A stretch of DNA of 54,076 bases from DASRAU01 sp035638075 (GCA_035638075.1 DASRAU010000013.1:1-54076); one strand, 5' to 3'. Positions 43,793 to 53,218 are shown, counted from the first letter of the stretch. Translations and numbers: made by a program. The notes: a model not told the origin generated them from the letters alone.

Positions 43793-44874
43793 AGCACCGC
43801 AGCGCGACCTCGCCGCACGTCGCCGAGCCGGTGCTCGAGACCGCGCTCGTGGACAGCACCTTCGCCGACGTGGCCCGGGCGCGCGCCGGCGTGCGCCGCG
43901 GCGTGGCGATGTCGATGGCGGTGCACGGGACGATCGTGGCCGGCCTGGTGGTCGTCGCGCTGACGCAGATCGAGCCGGTCCCGGCGCCGCCCCTGGCGGT
44001 GCGCTTCTTCGCGACCGCTCCCCCGGCGCCGCGCCTGGTGCCGCTGCGCGAGAAGGAGGCGCTGCCGAAGCCGCCTCCGCCGCCCCCGAAGCCGCGGACG
44101 AACCCGACCGTCCTGCCGCCGCTGCGCTTCGAGCCGGCGCAGCCGGTGGCGCCGCCGCCCCGACCGGAGCCGCTTCCGGCCCGCCTCGAGCCCGATCCGC
44201 TCCCGATCAAGGTGGCCGACGCGGCGCCGGAGGTGCGCGTGCACGACAGCGCGCCGGCGGTGGCCGCGGCGCCGTCGCTCGGGCCGATCGGCGCGCCGGC
44301 CAAACCGCAGGTCGGGACCGGCGCCGAGCCCGAGCTGTCGTACCTCAAACATGGCGATCGCGAGCGCGGTCCCGGCGGAACGCTCGCCGGCAACGACCAG
44401 GCGCCGCTTCCGGGCGGCGACCCGACCGCCGGCATCCGCCGCGGCGGCAGCGGTGTCCCCGGAGGCGGTGGCGGCGCGTCGGTGGGATCCGAAGGCGCCT
44501 TCACCGGCACCGGCCTCGCGTCGTTCCTCGGGCGCAAGTACGGCGTGACGTTGATGGAAGCCAGCCGGCTCGGGGCACGCACCAGCGACGGCGCGCGCTA
44601 CGCCCTCGTGGTGCCGCAGCTCGCCGAGGCCTACCGCGGCGTCGGCTTCCGCGGCCGCCGGCCCGGCCCCGCGGGCGATCCGGTCGAGAGCATCCAGGTG
44701 GACGGCGAGTCGATCGCCATCCGCTACCGCGACGGCACCGTGCAGGTGCTGGCACCCACGTCCGACGGTCTCGTGGCCCTGTACGTCTCCGCCGCGAACT
44801 CCGCCAGCCTGTCGAAGGTCGACGAGGCCGACCGCGCCCTCGCCGCGCTGCAGCGCCTCGGAGGGAAGCGATGA
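43789..44874 (+). CDS. TonB-like protein
   Basis: A 361-residue protein from GTG (GTGA overlap). A cytoplasmic tail of about 40 residues is followed by one transmembrane helix (VAMSMAVHGTIVAGLVVVALTQ) and then a long Pro/Glu/Lys-rich spacer (PKPPPPPPKPRTNP). This is the TonB layout with a periplasm-spanning arm. The C-terminal 130 residues after a Gly-rich linker do not look like the classic TonB C-terminal domain, although a beta-alpha-beta fold is plausible (GTVQVLAPTSDGLVALYVSAAN). ExbB/ExbD are not nearby. It could energise an outer-membrane receptor such as the one at 29955-33791, but that is inference. Confidence 0.75.
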   Translation: MKHRSATSPHVAEPVLETALVDSTFADVARARAGVRRGVAMSMAVHGTIVAGLVVVALTQIEPVPAPPLAVRFFATAPPAPRLVPLREKEALPKPPPPPPKPRTNPTVLPPLRFEPAQPVAPPPRPEPLPARLEPDPLPIKVADAAPEVRVHDSAPAVAAAPSLGPIGAPAKPQVGTGAEPELSYLKHGDRERGPGGTLAGNDQAPLPGGDPTAGIRRGGSGVPGGGGGASVGSEGAFTGTGLASFLGRKYGVTLMEASRLGARTSDGARYALVVPQLAEAYRGVGFRGRRPGPAGDPVESIQVDGESIAIRYRDGTVQVLAPTSDGLVALYVSAANSASLSKVDEADRALAALQRLGGKR

Positions 44875-46160
44875 GGCATGCGTCCCGCACCGCGATGCTG
44901 GCGCTGGCTCTCTTCGCGCCGGGCATCGCGTCGCTGGCGCCGGCTCCGGCGCGCGCGGCCGACACGGCGTCGGACGAGCTGGCGACGCTGCGCAACGACG
45001 CGATCACCGCCTACAACACCCAGAACTACGCGAAGGCGGCGACACTCGCCTCGCATTACCTGGAACGCGCCGGCGAGGAGCAGCGCACCGGGCGCGAGGT
45101 CGCGGCGCTGCAGTTCATCCTGGGCCACTCGCGCTACGAGCTGCACCAGAAGGAGGGTGGGCATTACGGGGGCGACTACAAGGCCGACGTCGTGCAGCCG
45201 CTCGAGGAGAGCCTACGGGTGCTGCAGGACGACGCCGCCTTCAAGAACATGCTCCTCGGCAACGCCTGGCACGTCCTGTGGTCGGAAGGCGGACGCCGCG
45301 AGGCCGAAGCCGAAGGGCGCGGCCACTGGTACCTGCTCAAGTCGATTCTCTTGCGCGAGACCGAGGCGCGCGACAAGCCGCGCACCAGCCCCGAGTACGA
45401 CCAGTTCGCGCGTCATGTCCTCTTCTATCTCGAGCGCTGCCTCGAGTATTGCCGCACCTCCGAGAGCGCCGACCTCTACCGCGAGCGCATCCGGACCACC
45501 GCCCCGCTCGGCTTCGGCACCGCCTACGATTCACGCTTCTGGCAGATCCACGACCTGACCTATTTCGACGACGGCAACATGAAGGCGGCGGCGCTGTGGC
45601 AGCGCGGGCTCGACCTGATGCGCGATCCGAAAGCCTCCCCCGACGAGGCGCTGGCCTCGTTCACCGAAGCGGGCGAGCTGACCGCGCGGCGCCGCGACCG
45701 TGCGGAGATCTTCCGGCAGATGGCCGACTACGTCTCGACCCTCGACCAGCCGCAGCGCCGCACGCAGGCGGCCGAGTTCGGGCGGCGCGCCTACGAGCTG
45801 AACCCCGGCGACGCCGAGATCCGCCGCCAGTACGGCACGGCGCTGCACGTGCTGTCCTACGCCGCCTACGCGTCCGGCAAGTTCGACGAGGCGTACGGTC
45901 GCGCCATGGAAGCGATCACCTTCGAATGGGCCGGGATGGAGACGGCGCTCTTCGACCTGTCGCGCTCCGCCGCCGAGATGGGCAAGGAGACCGACGCGCT
46001 GACCCACGGTGAGCGCGCCTACCGGATGGCGAAGGAGCGCCTGCAGGGCCCGGCGCTGCAGCCCTTCGCCCAGAACTACGTCAACGTCCTGCGCCAGTTC
46101 GGCCAGGAAGGCCTCGCCGCCCGCGTGCAGAGCGACAATGCCTCGCTGGGTGTCCACTGA
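44871..46160 (+). CDS. Exported TPR-like protein, unknown function
   Basis: A 429-residue protein with a signal peptide (MRHASRTAMLALALFAPGIASLAPAPARA). Helical repeats follow: LATLRNDAITAYNTQNYAKAATLASHYLERA, then at about 220-400 QRGLDLMRDPKASPDEALASFTEAG, AAEFGRRAYELNPGD and FDEAYGRAMEAITFE. The mid-part contains HWYLLKSILLRETEARDK and a CLEYC pair of cysteines. Its ATG overlaps the TonB-like stop by four bases. No known family is recognised beyond TPR-like solenoids; a periplasmic partner for the TonB-like protein is inferred from position. Confidence 0.72.
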   Translation: MRHASRTAMLALALFAPGIASLAPAPARAADTASDELATLRNDAITAYNTQNYAKAATLASHYLERAGEEQRTGREVAALQFILGHSRYELHQKEGGHYGGDYKADVVQPLEESLRVLQDDAAFKNMLLGNAWHVLWSEGGRREAEAEGRGHWYLLKSILLRETEARDKPRTSPEYDQFARHVLFYLERCLEYCRTSESADLYRERIRTTAPLGFGTAYDSRFWQIHDLTYFDDGNMKAAALWQRGLDLMRDPKASPDEALASFTEAGELTARRRDRAEIFRQMADYVSTLDQPQRRTQAAEFGRRAYELNPGDAEIRRQYGTALHVLSYAAYASGKFDEAYGRAMEAITFEWAGMETALFDLSRSAAEMGKETDALTHGERAYRMAKERLQGPALQPFAQNYVNVLRQFGQEGLAARVQSDNASLGVH

Positions 46161-47248
46161 TGCGCCGCGGGATGGCCTCGGCGCTGGCGCTTTTTCTCCT
46201 CGCGGGAGTCGCGCGGGCGGCGGCGCCGGAGGAGACCGTCGCGGGGGCTCTCGAGCTCGGGGGTCGCTGGGCGGCGCTCCTGCGGGACAGCGTGGCCATC
46301 CTCGATCGGCGGCCCGACCCGGCGACCATCCAGGCGGCGGTCGGAGACGCGCGCCGCGCCGTGGCCGAGATCGATCGCCTCACCGCCAACGCCGCCATCT
46401 TCCAGGCGGCCCCCCAGGACCGGCAGAGGCTCCAGGATATGGCGGCCGCGGCGCACCTGAATCTGGCGCTGTTCGAGACGCACGGCCTCGAGTTCGACCG
46501 CGCCAGACAGGAGATCGCCCGGGCCCGCGCCCTCTCGGATCTCGTGCAGAGCGATTCGTTCCGCACCGAGTGGGCCGCGCTTCCGAGCGGCGAGCCCGGC
46601 AAGGCGCTGCAGACGCGCTACAACCTCCTGACCTTGTCCGAGTTCGAAGCGGCGCTCGGCTCGGTCTGGTCGCGGGCGCGCCCCGTCCCCTTCGAGTTCC
46701 GCGGCATCACGGCGGAGGACCTGGGCCAGGTGCGCCTGACGCCCGCGACGACGCCTCCGGCCGGCAGCCTCGACGAGCGGCTTCTCCTGCAGGGCACGAC
46801 GCAGCTGCGCGCCGCCGTGGAGAAGGCGCGGCCGGCCTTCACCGTGTCGCTGCCTCCGGGCGTCTATCGCCTGCAGGGCCGGCCGGCGGGAGACATCGAC
46901 CGGACCTTCGTCGTGCCGGAAGCGACCGATGTGGACACCGTTCTCGTCGATCGGGCCCGCTTCGCGCTGCGCCTCGACGCCAAGAGCGGCCCGCGCCCGC
47001 CGCGCTTCTTCCTGAACGGGTTCGAGGTGACCGACCTGACGAAGATGCCGTACGGCGTCTACCGCCTCAAGGCCGACGCGAACGACTACCCCACCGCCCC
47101 GCAGATCGTCCGCTTCGTTCTGGGCGAGGGGATCCCGGACAAGACGCGCACGTCCTGGACCGTCTACGTTCCCGCCGGCGCCCCGGCGACCCTGTCATTC
47201 GATCGCGGCGCGGCCCCGAAGCGGCGCGGCGGCGTCCCCGGCGGCTAG
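46160..47248 (+). CDS. Exported protein with PEGA-like C-terminal domains
   Basis: A 362-residue protein. The signal peptide is short (MRRGMASALALFLLAGVARA). Residues 25-140 are helical (TIQAAVGDARRAVAEIDRLTANAAIF, LALFETHGLEFDRARQEI), and the rest is beta-rich with repeated G-V-Y-R-L and F-V-V-P-type steps (LPPGVYRLQGRPAGDIDRTF, MPYGVYRLKADANDYP), like PEGA surface domains. TGATG joins it to the preceding stop, making it the last gene of the helicase-TonB operon. No function can be assigned. Confidence 0.7.
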   Translation: MRRGMASALALFLLAGVARAAAPEETVAGALELGGRWAALLRDSVAILDRRPDPATIQAAVGDARRAVAEIDRLTANAAIFQAAPQDRQRLQDMAAAAHLNLALFETHGLEFDRARQEIARARALSDLVQSDSFRTEWAALPSGEPGKALQTRYNLLTLSEFEAALGSVWSRARPVPFEFRGITAEDLGQVRLTPATTPPAGSLDERLLLQGTTQLRAAVEKARPAFTVSLPPGVYRLQGRPAGDIDRTFVVPEATDVDTVLVDRARFALRLDAKSGPRPPRFFLNGFEVTDLTKMPYGVYRLKADANDYPTAPQIVRFVLGEGIPDKTRTSWTVYVPAGAPATLSFDRGAAPKRRGGVPGG

Positions 47249-47272
47249 CCCGGCAGGCGGTGCGGCATCGCG

Positions 47273-48574
<1,302 letters not shown>

Positions 48575-48596
48575 GGCATCACGGAGCGGCGCGCAC

Positions 48597-49574
48597 TCAT
48601 GCGCGCGCCAGGAGCCGGGCGGCGTCCTTGGCGTGGTAGGTCAGGATGAAATCGGCGCCGGCGCGCCGGATGGCGACCAGCGACTCGAGGATGACCCGGT
48701 CGCGATCGATCCAGCCGTTCTTCGCGGCCGCCTCGATCATCGCGTACTCGCCGGAGACGTGGTACGCGCCGACCGGCACGTGAACCGCGTCGCGCACGCG
48801 GCGCAGCACGTCGAGGTACGGCAGGGCCGGCTTCACCAGCACCATGTCCGCACCCTCGCCGAGGTCGAGGAACACCTCGCGCAGAGCCTCGCGGGCATTG
48901 CCGGGATCCATCTGGTGCGTGCGCCGGTCGCCGAACTTCGGCGTCGACTCCGCCGCCTCGCGGAACGGCCCGTAGAAGGCCGAAGCGTACTTGACGGCAT
49001 AAGAGAGGATGGCGACGTCGGCCTTCCCCGCCGCGTCGAGCGCCTTGCGGATGGCGGCGACCCGGCCGTCCATCATGTCCGACGGCGCGACGACGTCGGC
49101 CCCCGCCTCGGCCTGCGATACCGCCGTCTGCGCCAGGACCTCGAGGGTCGGATCGTTGACGATCTGATCCCCCTCGACGAGGCCGCAGTGGCCGTGGTCG
49201 GTGTACTCGCACAGGCAGACGTCGGTCAGCACGAGAAGGCTCGGCTGGGCCTCCTTGATGGCGCGAGTCGCCTGCTGGACGATGCCGTCCTTCGCCCAGG
49301 CGCCGCTGGCGCGCGCGTCCTTCGCCTCCGGCAGGCCGAACAGGATGACCGCCGGCACGCCGACCGCGGCCGCCTCCTTCGCCTCGCGCACCGCCTCGTC
49401 CACCGACAGCTGGAACTGGCCCGGCATGGAGCCGATCGCGCGCCGCACCTTCTTTCCGGGCAGCACGAAGAGGGGCATGACGAGGTCGCCCGGCGTGAGG
49501 CTCGCCTCGCGCACGAAGGCCCGCAGCGCCTCGGTGCGCCTCAGGCGTCTCGGCCGGATGACGGGGAATCCCAT
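48597..49574 (-). CDS. hemB: Porphobilinogen synthase (delta-aminolevulinic acid dehydratase)
   Basis: A 325-residue enzyme joining two 5-aminolevulinates. The zinc-type cysteine motif is CLCEYTDHGHCG. The Schiff-base lysines lie in LSYAVKYASAFYGPF and LVKPALPYLD. YHVSGEYAMI and MESRTSMG-adjacent RPRRLRR fit the family. The ATG at 49574 has AGGA a few bases upstream and is preferred over the GTG six codons earlier. The metal motif is the cysteine (zinc) form rather than the aspartate (magnesium-only) form. Confidence 0.96.
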   Translation of the reverse strand: MGFPVIRPRRLRRTEALRAFVREASLTPGDLVMPLFVLPGKKVRRAIGSMPGQFQLSVDEAVREAKEAAAVGVPAVILFGLPEAKDARASGAWAKDGIVQQATRAIKEAQPSLLVLTDVCLCEYTDHGHCGLVEGDQIVNDPTLEVLAQTAVSQAEAGADVVAPSDMMDGRVAAIRKALDAAGKADVAILSYAVKYASAFYGPFREAAESTPKFGDRRTHQMDPGNAREALREVFLDLGEGADMVLVKPALPYLDVLRRVRDAVHVPVGAYHVSGEYAMIEAAAKNGWIDRDRVILESLVAIRRAGADFILTYHAKDAARLLARA

Positions 49575-49608
49575 GCTCGTCCTGCTCTCCACGGCGGCGC
49601 GGCGCCGC

Positions 49609-49794
49609 TCAGTCGTCCTCGGTGGCGCCGTCCTCGGTGTCCCCGTGGAAGAACATGGCGGCGCAGTATTCGGTGCAGAAGACGCGGCCGCTGCGGGAGT
49701 ACTTGTCCTCCTCGCAGACCATCTGGTGGCAGATGGGGCACTTCACGAGAAACGCCTCGTCGTCGTTGATGCCGCATTGCTTGCAGACGGACAC
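49609..49794 (-). CDS. Small zinc-ribbon-like protein
   Basis: A 61-residue protein from GTG preceded by GAGGGAGA. Cysteines occur as CKQCG, CPICHQMVC and CTEYC, enough for two zinc sites; SGRVFCTEYCAAMFF resembles treble-clef or TRASH-type metal sites. The C-terminus is acidic (HGDTEDGATEDD). A TATAAT lies upstream. It precedes hemB by 34 bases. Its role is unknown; a metal sensor or a small adaptor for the heme genes is speculation. Confidence 0.72.
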   Translation of the reverse strand: MSVCKQCGINDDEAFLVKCPICHQMVCEEDKYSRSGRVFCTEYCAAMFFHGDTEDGATEDD

Positions 49795-49845
49795 GTTCGT
49801 CTCCCTCGAGGGCCTCTGGCGCATTCGCACCGCGGGCGCGGCGGG

Positions 49846-49851
49846 ATTATA
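49846..49851 (-). promoter_or_regulatory. -10 box upstream of the zinc-ribbon/hemB/hemL genes
   Basis: A perfect TATAAT on the minus strand about 52 bases before the GTG at 49794. The -35 is not convincing. Confidence 0.45.
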
Positions 49852-49919
49852 GACCCGGGACTCCGGCCGCTCATCCTGTGTGGGGCGACGGACCGCCCAT
49901 GGGGCGCCGGGCGGCGCGG

Positions 49920-50939
49920 TCAGTGGGACGATCGGAACACGTGGCAGGTGCTGCAGACCGGGTGCAGGTCCGGGAGGCGCGTGGCGGCGATGGCGGCGCG
50001 CGACTTCTCGAACGCGGGGCCGTTCCAGATCGCCTCGAAGCCGCCCGCCTCTTCGAACATGTTGCCGTAGTCGTCCTTGCGCTGGAAGTGACGACAGCAC
50101 GGGACCACGCCGCCGTCGCTGTTGACGACGGCCGCCCGCCACGGCAGGTCGCAGAAGCGCCGCTTGCCGGTGGGCCAGGTGTAGAACTCCTTCACGATCG
50201 CCTGGTTGTTGGGTGCGTTGCCGGCGCGCACCAGCAGGCCGTCCACGCCCAGCTCCTGCGCCATCTCGCGGATGCGCGACAGATCGTCCCGGTTGTGCTT
50301 GAACACCAGGAACTGGATCTCGATGAAGGGATGGGCCACGTCGCGTTCGGCCCGGAGGCGCAGCAGGGTGCGCAGGTTCTTCAGGAGCAGTTCGAGGCGG
50401 CCGCCGATGCGATACGCGCCGTAGATCTCCTGAGTCGAGCCGTCCATGGCGAAGGTGATCTGATCGAGATGGGCGTCGATCAAGCGCTCGTTGAGCGCCT
50501 CGGGATAGTTGCCGTTGGTCTCCACCGATGTGTAGATCCGCTTGTCGTGGCAGTAGGCAATCATCCCGGCCACGTCTTTCGCCAGGAGCGGCTCCCCCCA
50601 GTTCTGCAGATTGGCGACGTACACGTACCGGCCGATCTCGTCGATGACCTTCTGGAAGTTGGCGAGGTTCATCGTGCGCGTCTTCCGGCCGTTGGCTTCG
50701 CCGCGGCCGGTCGGGCAGGCGGGGCACTCGACGTTGCAGACGTTGGTCGGCTCGACGGCGATGACGTACGGATAGCCGAAGCGGGAGGTGCGGCGGAGCG
50801 CGGTGCCGGCGGTGACGCGCCCCAGGTTCCACAGCTTGGTCGGGCTGTTGTAGCGCAGGAAGGCATAGAGGTGCTTCGCCTTCACGCGGCTGCTGGTGCG
50901 GTACATCAACGCCTTGAGGAGCCGGTCGGTCAGGCGCAT
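49920..50939 (-). CDS. Radical SAM protein with SPASM-like C-terminus
   Basis: A 339-residue radical SAM protein. The cluster motif is CNVECPACPTG (Cx3Cx2C) after PYVIAVEPTNVCNVECP. EPLLAKD, TNGNYPEAL and FAMDGSTQEIYG follow, as in the MoaA/PqqE-type fold. The C-terminal cysteines in RRFCDLPWR, GGVVPCCRHF and HPVCSTCHVF are SPASM-like auxiliary cluster ligands. Members modify peptides or sugars; the substrate here is not evident, and no precursor peptide is obvious beside it. The ATG at 50939 is used; residues read further upstream do not fit the family. Confidence 0.85.
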   Translation of the reverse strand: MRLTDRLLKALMYRTSSRVKAKHLYAFLRYNSPTKLWNLGRVTAGTALRRTSRFGYPYVIAVEPTNVCNVECPACPTGRGEANGRKTRTMNLANFQKVIDEIGRYVYVANLQNWGEPLLAKDVAGMIAYCHDKRIYTSVETNGNYPEALNERLIDAHLDQITFAMDGSTQEIYGAYRIGGRLELLLKNLRTLLRLRAERDVAHPFIEIQFLVFKHNRDDLSRIREMAQELGVDGLLVRAGNAPNNQAIVKEFYTWPTGKRRFCDLPWRAAVVNSDGGVVPCCRHFQRKDDYGNMFEEAGGFEAIWNGPAFEKSRAAIAATRLPDLHPVCSTCHVFRSSH

Positions 50940-50990
50940 GACGGCGGTCTCCACCCAGAAAATCCCGGGTTCGGCGGCGAGGTATCCGCC

Positions 50991-51019
50991 AATAGACACC
51001 TCCCCGGGAAACTCGTCAA
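50991..51019 (-). promoter_or_regulatory. Promoter of the radical SAM/SPASM gene
   Basis: On the minus strand TTGACG and TCTATT are 17 bases apart, about 52 bases before the ATG at 50939. Confidence 0.55.
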
Positions 51020-51079
51020 CATGTTTTTCGGGTCCGGGCCGATCCGGTCGTCCGGGAGCGTGGAGCGCGCCGCTTCTGC

Positions 51080-51085
51080 TAGAAT
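51080..51085 (+). promoter_or_regulatory. -10 box of the tRNA-tilS unit
   Basis: TAGAAT lies 12 bases before the first base of the tRNA. No clear -35. If used, transcription would begin about five bases before the mature tRNA. Confidence 0.5.
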
Positions 51086-51097
51086 CCGCCTTCCATT

Positions 51098-51174
51098 GGC
51101 GGTGTAGCTCAGCTGGTTAGAGCACGCGGCTCATATCCGCGGTGTCCGGGGTTCGATTCCCTGCACCGCCACCA
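51098..51174 (+). tRNA. tRNA with CAU anticodon (probably elongator tRNA-Met)
   Basis: A complete 77-base cloverleaf with encoded CCA. Acceptor GGCGGTG pairs with CACCGCC, the D stem is GCTC/GAGC, the anticodon stem CGCGG/CCGCG encloses CTCATAT (anticodon CAT), the variable loop is GTGTC, and the T arm is CGGGG-TTCGATT-CCCTG. G1-C72 pairs, so this is not the initiator. A CAU anticodon can be Met or, if lysidine-modified, Ile2. Overall similarity favours elongator Met, but tilS directly downstream makes Ile2 worth checking. Confidence 0.9.
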
Positions 51175-51177
51175 ACC

Positions 51178-52599
51178 ATGATCCAGGGAAAGTTTCTCGC
51201 GGCCCTCCAGCGCCACTCGATGGTGAAGCCGGGGGAGCGCATCCTTCTCGCCGTCTCCGGCGGGTCCGACTCGACGGCGCTCCTGGTCCTGTTCGCCGCG
51301 GCGGCGGCGCAGCTCGACCTGACGCTGCACGTGGCGCACCTCGACCACGGCTGGCGCGGTCGCGCGGCGGCCCGCGACGCCGAGGCCGTCCGCAGGCTGG
51401 CGACCCGGTTCCGCGTTCCGGTGACGGTCGGACGGGTCGATCCCGCCGCCCCGATCGGGCGCAGGTCGTCGTCGCGCGAGGAACGCGCCCGCATCCAGCG
51501 CAGGTCCTTCCTCGAAGCAACCGCGGCTGCAGTCGGGGCCGATCGGATCGCTCTCGGTCACACGCTCGACGACCAGGCCGAGAGCTTCCTGATGCGGCTG
51601 CTGCGAGGCTCGGGGCGGCGCGGGCTCGGAGGGATCCATCCGGTCATCGACGGGACCCTCATCCGGCCCCTCCTCGGCCTGAAGCACGCCGACCTGCGTG
51701 CGTGGCTGCGCCGGCGGCGGATTCCCTGGCGCGAGGACGCCACCAACCGCGACCTGAGCCTGACACGCAACCGGGTGAGACGGCGGCTCCTGCCGCTGCT
51801 CCAGAGGCAATTCAACCCGAAAGCGAGCGAAGTCCTGGCCCGCGCGGCCGACCTGCTGCGCGACGAGGAGGACTGGCTCGAGCGACTCACGGCCGACGCT
51901 TACGATTCGGTCGCCTTGTCCGACAGGCCGTTGAACGTGGTCCTCGACGCGAAGGCCCTGGCCGCCATGCCACTGGTCCTGCGCAGGCGCGTCCTGCGAC
52001 GGAGCATCGCCCGGACACTTGGCCACCTGCGGGGGATCGATCAGCGCCACATCGAGCAGGCGCTCGACGTCATCGACCGGGGCGGCCGCGGCAGCCTGCA
52101 TCTCCCGAAGGGGTTGCGGCTCAACGTCTTTCCCGAGGCGGTTTCAATCTTCGCCCTGGACGGCTTCCTCGACATGCTCCTGAACGCCCCGGTCCCGCCG
52201 AAGAGGGCGCCCGCGTCCGTCCAGGAGGCGCTCTGCCCGGTGCCGGGGACCATCGACTTCCCCGGATTCCGCCTGACGGCGCGACTGGCCGAAGCCGGCG
52301 CAGGTCTCCCGAGAGCCGGAGACAGCATCGCCCTGCTCGATGCGGATCTGGTGAAGGGACCCCTCGTGGTCCGCCCGAGGCGGCCCGGGGACCGGTTCCA
52401 CCCCCAGGGGGCCCCGGGGAGCCGCCGCCTGAAAGAGTTCCTCATCGATCGGAAAGTGCCGGTGAATCAGCGGGGGCGGATCCCGCTGGTGCTGACCGGT
52501 GAGAGAATCGCCTGGGTCGTGGGGCACCGCATCGACGATTCGTTCAAGATCACCCCGGCCACGCGCCAAGTCCTCGTCCTGACGAAGGAGACCCGATGA
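51178..52599 (+). CDS. tilS: tRNA(Ile)-lysidine synthetase
   Basis: A 473-residue N-type ATP pyrophosphatase that puts lysidine at C34 of tRNA-Ile2, switching it from Met to Ile. The PP-loop is AVSGGSDSTALL. HLDHGWRGR and ALGHTLDDQAESFLMRLLRG are further TilS landmarks, and the C-terminal domain (PGDRFHPQGAPGSRRLKEFLIDRKVP) is the usual one. The ATG is three bases after the tRNA CCA, with no ribosome site of its own. The stop overlaps the hpt start (ATGA). The start matches the family N-terminus, so the close spacing is real. Confidence 0.95.
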   Translation: MIQGKFLAALQRHSMVKPGERILLAVSGGSDSTALLVLFAAAAAQLDLTLHVAHLDHGWRGRAAARDAEAVRRLATRFRVPVTVGRVDPAAPIGRRSSSREERARIQRRSFLEATAAAVGADRIALGHTLDDQAESFLMRLLRGSGRRGLGGIHPVIDGTLIRPLLGLKHADLRAWLRRRRIPWREDATNRDLSLTRNRVRRRLLPLLQRQFNPKASEVLARAADLLRDEEDWLERLTADAYDSVALSDRPLNVVLDAKALAAMPLVLRRRVLRRSIARTLGHLRGIDQRHIEQALDVIDRGGRGSLHLPKGLRLNVFPEAVSIFALDGFLDMLLNAPVPPKRAPASVQEALCPVPGTIDFPGFRLTARLAEAGAGLPRAGDSIALLDADLVKGPLVVRPRRPGDRFHPQGAPGSRRLKEFLIDRKVPVNQRGRIPLVLTGERIAWVVGHRIDDSFKITPATRQVLVLTKETR

Positions 52600-53105
52600 A
52601 CGTGTCCCGCGAGGTCCTCAAGAACGAAGCGCAGATCTCCGAGCGCGTCCGCGCCCTGGGCCGCGAGATCACCGAGTTCTATCGCGGCGAGGAGATCTCG
52701 CTGCTCGGCATCCTCAAGGGCTCGTTCATCTTCATGGCCGACCTCGCCCGCGAGATCCGGCTCCCGGCGCAGGTGGGGTTCCTGGAGATCGTCACGTCAC
52801 GCAAGTCCGAATTCCTGACCGAGGTGGCCTTCTCCTCGTCCTTCCCCATCGAGGGGTCGCACGTGCTCGTGGTCGAGGACATCCTCGACACAGGAGTCAC
52901 CCTGGCGTACCTGAGCGAGCAGCTGCAGCTGCACGCCCCGAAGTCGTTGAAGATCTGCACCTTCCTCGACAAGCCGCACCGGCGCAAGGTCGATCTGACC
53001 CCGGATTTCGTCGGCTTCGAGGTCCCCGACCGGCACGTCGTGGGGTACGGCCTCGACTATCAGGGGAAGCACCGGAACCTTCCACACCTCACCTACGTCG
53101 AATAA
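52596..53105 (+). CDS. hpt: Hypoxanthine phosphoribosyltransferase
   Basis: A 169-residue purine salvage enzyme making IMP or GMP from hypoxanthine or guanine and PRPP. SLLGILKGSFIFMADLARE, the PRPP loop LVVEDILDTGVTL and VGYGLDYQGKHRNLPHL are family signatures. It is coupled to tilS by ATGA. The order tilS-hpt-ftsH is the same as in Bacillus subtilis. Confidence 0.95.
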   Translation: MNVSREVLKNEAQISERVRALGREITEFYRGEEISLLGILKGSFIFMADLAREIRLPAQVGFLEIVTSRKSEFLTEVAFSSSFPIEGSHVLVVEDILDTGVTLAYLSEQLQLHAPKSLKICTFLDKPHRRKVDLTPDFVGFEVPDRHVVGYGLDYQGKHRNLPHLTYVE

Positions 53106-53139
53106 TCTCCGCGCAGGCCCTGAGAAGGGCGGGGGAGCG

Positions 53140-53168
53140 TTGAAAGGGTGACGTTTTCGTTCTATATT
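53140..53168 (+). promoter_or_regulatory. ftsH promoter
   Basis: TTGAAA and TATATT are 17 bases apart, the best sigma70-like match in the window. The predicted start near 53175 leaves a leader of about 45 bases before the ftsH start. Confidence 0.72.
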
Positions 53169-53205
53169 GACCCCCTGTTTACCGAAAAATACCGGGATCG
53201 CCCCC

Positions 53206-53211
53206 GGGGAG
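53206..53211 (+). promoter_or_regulatory. Ribosome site that fixes the ftsH start at CTG
   Basis: GGGGAG ends seven bases before the CTG at 53219. No ATG, GTG or TTG occurs in frame between the stop at 53168 and the first membrane helix. Confidence 0.6.
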
Positions 53212-53218
53212 TAGCCCA

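Noticed and set aside
49920..50939. Peptide-modifying cluster (RiPP) around the SPASM protein
   Set aside because: No short precursor peptide gene, transporter or protease is adjacent; the zinc-ribbon protein does not look like a precursor with leader and core.
51098..51174. Initiator tRNA-fMet
   Set aside because: The first and 72nd bases pair (G-C) and the anticodon stem lacks the three G-C pairs typical of initiators.
53106..53140. Terminator after hpt
   Set aside because: GCCCT-GAGA-AGGGC forms a five-base hairpin, but it is followed by G-rich sequence rather than T's. It is too weak to call.
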